DNA of 64,000 bases, taken from positions 1-64,000 of the forward strand of contig NZ_JAJFES010000013.1 in NCBI RefSeq assembly GCF_020708045.1, in the 5' to 3' direction. The notes below the pieces were generated by a model. It had not been told where the DNA came from and did not search any database. It was given only the letters and a program-made list of their open reading frames with translations. This stretch comes from Massilia sp. IC2-278 (GTDB taxonomy: Bacteria > Pseudomonadota > Gammaproteobacteria > Burkholderiales > Burkholderiaceae_D). Below, one piece after another: positions 60,937 through 64,000 of the stretch (position 1 is the first letter of the stretch; each line of letters starts with the position of its first letter). The translations under genes and the position numbers were made by a program.

Positions 60937-63138
60937 TCAGCCGCGCTTTGCCGCCTCGGCACGCGCCTTGTGCAGCTTGCGGTAGCTGTCCATCAAGCGG
61001 TGATGACGGTCGAGTCCCTCGAGGCCCATACTGGTTGGCGTGAGGCCGAAGAAGCGGACATTCCCGTCCACCGACCCCAGCGCCGCATCCATGCGCGCGT
61101 CGCCGAACATGCGGCGGAAGTTGTGCACGTAGTCGCTAAGTTCCAGCTCGGGGTCGAGCACCACTTCCAGCACCACGTTCAGCGCCCCGTAGAACAGGCG
61201 GCGCTCGGCGGTGTTGTCGTTGTACTGCAGGAAGGCCCCGACCAGCTCGTGCGCTTCGTCGAACTGCTTCAGCGCGAGGTTGATCAGGAGGCGCAGTTCG
61301 AGCACGGTCAGCTGGCCCCAATCGGTGTTCTCGTCGAACTCGATGCCGATCAGGCTGGCGATGTCGCCGTATTCGTCCAGCTCGTTGGTCTCGAGGCGCT
61401 CCAGCAAGTCGGCCAGCTGCTCGTCGTCGAGACGGTGCAGGTTCAGGATGTCTTCGCGGAACAGCAGCGCCTTGTTGGTGTTGTCCCAGACCAGGTCTTC
61501 GACCGGATAGACTTCCGAGTAGCCCGGCACCAGGATGCGACAGGCGGTCGCGCCCAGGCCATCGTACACAGCCATGTAGACTTCCTTGCCCATCTCTTGC
61601 AGGATGCCGAGCAGGGTCGCCGCTTCGTCGGCGTTCGAGTTTTCGCCGTGGCCGGAAAAATCCCACTCGACGAAATCGTAGTCCGATCTGGCGCTGAAGA
61701 AGCGCCACGACACCACGCCGCTGGAATCGATGAAGTGCTCGACGAAGTTGTACGGCTCGGTGACCGCTTCGCTGGCAAAGGTCGGCTGCGGCAAGTCGTT
61801 CAGGCCCTCGAAGCTGCGGCCCTGCAGCAGTTCGGTCAGGCTGCGCTCCAGCGCCACCTCGAAGCTCGGGTGCGCGCCGAAGGACGCAAACACGCCGCCG
61901 GTCTTCGGGTTCATCAGCGTCACGCACATCACCGGATAGCGGCCGCCGAGCGAGGCATCCTTGACCAGCACCGGGAAGCCCTGCTCTTCCAGGCCCTTGA
62001 TGCCTGCCACGATGCCGGGATATTTATCCAGCACGTCCTGCGGCACGTCCGGCAGGGCGAATTCGCCTTCCAGGATCTCGCGCTTCACGGCGCGCTCGAA
62101 AATCTCGGACAGGCACTGCACCTGCGCTTCGGCCAGGGTGTTCCCGGCGCTCATGCCGTTGCTGGCGTACAGGTTCTCGATCAGGCTAACCGGGAAGTAC
62201 ACCGTTGCGCCGTCCGAATGGCGCGTGTACGGCAGCGACACGATGCCGCGCGCCGCATTCCCGGAGTTGGTGTCGACCAGGTGCGCGCCGCGCAGTTCGC
62301 CCTCGGGATCGTAGATCTCCAGCGTGTAGTCGTCGAGGATTTCCTTCGGCAGCGCATCGCGGTGGCCGGGCTTGAACCAGCGCTCGTTCGGGTAGTGCAC
62401 GAAGTCGGCGTTGGCGAACTCTTCGCCCCAGTAGGAACCGGCATAGAAATGGTTGTTGCTGATGCGTTCGAGGTACTCGCCCAGGGCCGAGGCCAGCGCG
62501 CTTTCCTTGGTCGCGCCCTTGCCGTTGGTGAAGCACATCGGCGAATGGGCGTCGCGGATGTGCAGCGACCACACGTTCGGCACGATGTTGCGCCAGGACG
62601 CGATCTCGATCTTGATGCCCAGGCTGGCCAGCAGGCCCGACATGTTGGCGATGGTTTGTTCGAGCGGCAGGTCTTTGCCGGGGATGTAGGTGGCGGCGCC
62701 GGCGTCGGGCTGCAGGGTCAGCAGCGCCTGGGCATCGGCGTCCAGGTTCTCGACTTCCTCGATCACGAATTCCGGCCCCTGCTGGACCACCTTCTTCACC
62801 GTGCAGCGGTCGATCGAGCGCAGGATGCCCTGGCGGTCCTTGTCCGAGATATCGGCCGGGAGCTCGACCTGGATCTTGAAGATCTGGGCGTAGCGGTTTT
62901 CCGGGTCGACGATGTTGTTCTGCGAAAGGCGGATGTTCTCGGTCGGGATGTTGCGGGTGTCGCAGTACAGCTTCACGAAATAGGCCGCGCACAGGGCCGA
63001 CGAGGCCAGGAAGTAGTCGAAGGGGCCGGGGGCCGAGCCGTCGCCCTTGTAGCGGATCGGCTGGTCGGCGATGACGGTGAAGTCGTCGAACTTGGCTTCC
63101 AGGCGCAGCTTGTCGAGGAAGTTGACTTTGATTTCCAT
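60937..63138 (-). CDS. OsmC-YcaO fusion protein
   Basis: 733 aa. Residues 1-140 resemble an OsmC-like domain (FDDFTVIADQPIRYKGDGSA, then FDYFLASSALCAAYFVKLYC with a reactive Cys position). From about residue 150 the sequence follows E. coli YcaO (YIPGKDLPLEQTI, FTNGKGATKESALASALGEYLER, NGMSAGNTLAEAQVQCLSEIFER) through to its C-terminal helical region. YcaO enzymes use ATP to activate backbone amides; E. coli YcaO assists RimO in methylthiolation of ribosomal protein S12. The fusion has a recognised pattern in other proteobacteria. Start ATG at 63138 follows GGAA. Confidence 0.9.
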   Translation of the reverse strand: MEIKVNFLDKLRLEAKFDDFTVIADQPIRYKGDGSAPGPFDYFLASSALCAAYFVKLYCDTRNIPTENIRLSQNNIVDPENRYAQIFKIQVELPADISDKDRQGILRSIDRCTVKKVVQQGPEFVIEEVENLDADAQALLTLQPDAGAATYIPGKDLPLEQTIANMSGLLASLGIKIEIASWRNIVPNVWSLHIRDAHSPMCFTNGKGATKESALASALGEYLERISNNHFYAGSYWGEEFANADFVHYPNERWFKPGHRDALPKEILDDYTLEIYDPEGELRGAHLVDTNSGNAARGIVSLPYTRHSDGATVYFPVSLIENLYASNGMSAGNTLAEAQVQCLSEIFERAVKREILEGEFALPDVPQDVLDKYPGIVAGIKGLEEQGFPVLVKDASLGGRYPVMCVTLMNPKTGGVFASFGAHPSFEVALERSLTELLQGRSFEGLNDLPQPTFASEAVTEPYNFVEHFIDSSGVVSWRFFSARSDYDFVEWDFSGHGENSNADEAATLLGILQEMGKEVYMAVYDGLGATACRILVPGYSEVYPVEDLVWDNTNKALLFREDILNLHRLDDEQLADLLERLETNELDEYGDIASLIGIEFDENTDWGQLTVLELRLLINLALKQFDEAHELVGAFLQYNDNTAERRLFYGALNVVLEVVLDPELELSDYVHNFRRMFGDARMDAALGSVDGNVRFFGLTPTSMGLEGLDRHHRLMDSYRKLHKARAEAAKRG

Positions 63139-63213
63139 GGGAATTCCAGATTTTTACGCGAAAAGATGCGCGCATTATCCGTGGTTTCCGCCGCGCGGGA
63201 AAGGCAAGAATGC

Positions 63214-63238
63214 GAAAAGCCCTGTAAAAACAGGGCTC
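63214..63238 (-). terminator. Rho-independent terminator after EAL gene
   Basis: On the minus strand AGCCCTG and CAGGGCT pair around TTTTTA and are followed by TTTTC. Confidence 0.72.
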
Positions 63239-63298
63239 TATGATCGCGTTGCGTGTGCTGTGCGGCGGGGCGGCGCGCAGGCCAGGCGCTCTGCCAGG

Positions 63299-64000
63299 TC
63301 ATGCGCCCACGGCGCCGGCATCGCGATACAGCCGCTCGAAATCCGCGATCGGCACCGGCCGCCCCAGCAGGTAGCCCTGCAGCGCGCCGCAGCCGCCTTC
63401 GACCAGGAAGCTGCGCTGCGCTTCGTGCTCGACGCCCTCGGCGACGATGTCGAGCCGGAGCCCGCGCGCCAGGGCGATGATGGCCTCGATGATCGGCGCG
63501 GCGGCGGGATCGAGGTGCACGTCGTGCACGAACGAGCGGTCGATCTTCAGGGCCGCCAGCGGAAAGCGGCGCAGGTAGGCGAGCGAGGAATAGCCGGTGC
63601 CGAAGTCGTCGAGCGAAAACTGCACGCCGAGGCCGCACAGCGTGTGCATGTGCGCGATCAGCTCGGCGACGTTTTCGGCGAACACGCTTTCGGTCAGCTC
63701 CAGGCACAGCTGGGCGGGCGGCGCGCCGGTGTCGTGCAGGATGCGCGCCACCTGCTCGGGAAACGCGTCGCTGCGCAACTGCTGCACGCTGACGTTGACG
63801 GCGAGCTTCAGCTTGTCCAGCGCCGCATCGCCCCGCCAGCGCGCCAGCGCGCGGCAGCTCTCCTCGAGCACGTGGCGGCCGAGGGGCACGATCAGGCCCG
63901 AGGCTTCGGCCAGGCCGATGAACTGGTCCGGCCCGAGCAGGACGCCGTCGGCGCGGCGCCAGCGCACCAGCACCTCGGCCCCGAACAGCGCACCGCTGCT
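63299..64000 (-). CDS. EAL-domain protein, partial (cyclic-di-GMP phosphodiesterase)
   Basis: The last 234 residues of a protein that continues past the window end. The EAL domain hydrolyses c-di-GMP. Visible motifs: EVLVRW at the EAL position (EVL in this protein), NVSVQQLR, LELTESV, DDFGTGYSSLAYLRRFP with the metal-binding Asp pair, LKIDRSFV and VAEGVE. All catalytic residues seen are kept, so it is probably active. Upstream GGDEF or sensor domains may exist outside the window. Confidence 0.9.
   Translation of the reverse strand, partial: SSGALFGAEVLVRWRRADGVLLGPDQFIGLAEASGLIVPLGRHVLEESCRALARWRGDAALDKLKLAVNVSVQQLRSDAFPEQVARILHDTGAPPAQLCLELTESVFAENVAELIAHMHTLCGLGVQFSLDDFGTGYSSLAYLRRFPLAALKIDRSFVHDVHLDPAAAPIIEAIIALARGLRLDIVAEGVEHEAQRSFLVEGGCGALQGYLLGRPVPIADFERLYRDAGAVGA

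Noticed and set aside
60847..63243. A 798-codon open frame antisense to the YcaO-like gene
   Set aside because: It mirrors the conserved minus-strand gene and shows no domain.

Overview
The window is high-GC DNA from a free-living Gram-negative bacterium. TonB-dependent receptors of the Xanthomonas/Caulobacter carbohydrate type, FixJ/MASE1-type signalling, a PaoABC-like aldehyde oxidoreductase and the general gene style suggest a betaproteobacterium of the Oxalobacteraceae (Massilia/Telluria/Duganella-like). That placement is inferred from gene content only. No rRNA or tRNA gene was recognised.

Layout. 1-190: edge of an insertion sequence (start of a transposase gene), then a lipoprotein FKBP isomerase. 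About 0.7-23.2 kb: a plant cell-wall (pectin side-chain) utilisation island. Its left arm is a minus-strand operon garD-udh-galM-(esterase/GH43 fusion), divergent from GH105 and DUF4861 genes and followed by a TonB receptor; five copies of one operator-like element (TGG-N5-CCA type) sit in the two control regions. The right arm holds a second TonB receptor with a GH43 enzyme, and a GH43 lipoprotein plus a complete CUT1 sugar ABC transporter. A LysR (GbpR-like) gene precedes that operon, and one 23-bp motif recurs upstream of both right-arm transcription units. Together the genes suggest outer-membrane import of oligosaccharides, periplasmic trimming (GH105, GH43, esterase), ABC uptake of released sugars, and oxidation of galacturonate via galactarate.

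23.3-32.0 kb: a ter-type stress module in two divergent operons. TerD and a TerD-vWA (TerF-like) protein lie on one side. TerY, a TerZ-like protein, TerY, TerY with a zinc-binding tail, a PP2C phosphatase and a protein kinase lie on the other. This is the 'TerY-phosphatase-kinase' arrangement, with unusual polyproline tails and an Ig-like domain in the phosphatase. The divergent promoter region carries a 16-bp inverted repeat whose arms are themselves palindromes.

32.0-41.3 kb: mixed housekeeping and catabolic genes (SRAP peptidase, ABM monooxygenase, aldehyde dehydrogenase, MscS channel, amidohydrolase, FAD oxidoreductase, two hypotheticals), with a REPIN-like inverted repeat doublet. 41.3-44.4 kb: a small signalling unit (ribosome hibernation factor, MASE1-like histidine kinase, FixJ-type regulator, small membrane protein) marked by two exact copies of the palindrome TAAGGGTTTCCCTTA. 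44.5-54.6 kb: S9 peptidase, an ABC exporter/importer with two DUF3526 permeases divergent from a TonB receptor across a Fur-like box, a Fur-family regulator, and a DUF1080 protein. 54.6-58.4 kb: a three-subunit molybdenum aldehyde oxidoreductase. 58.7-64.0 kb: ScyD/ScyE-like beta-propeller, a lipoprotein of unknown role, an OsmC-YcaO fusion protein, and an EAL-domain protein cut by the window end.
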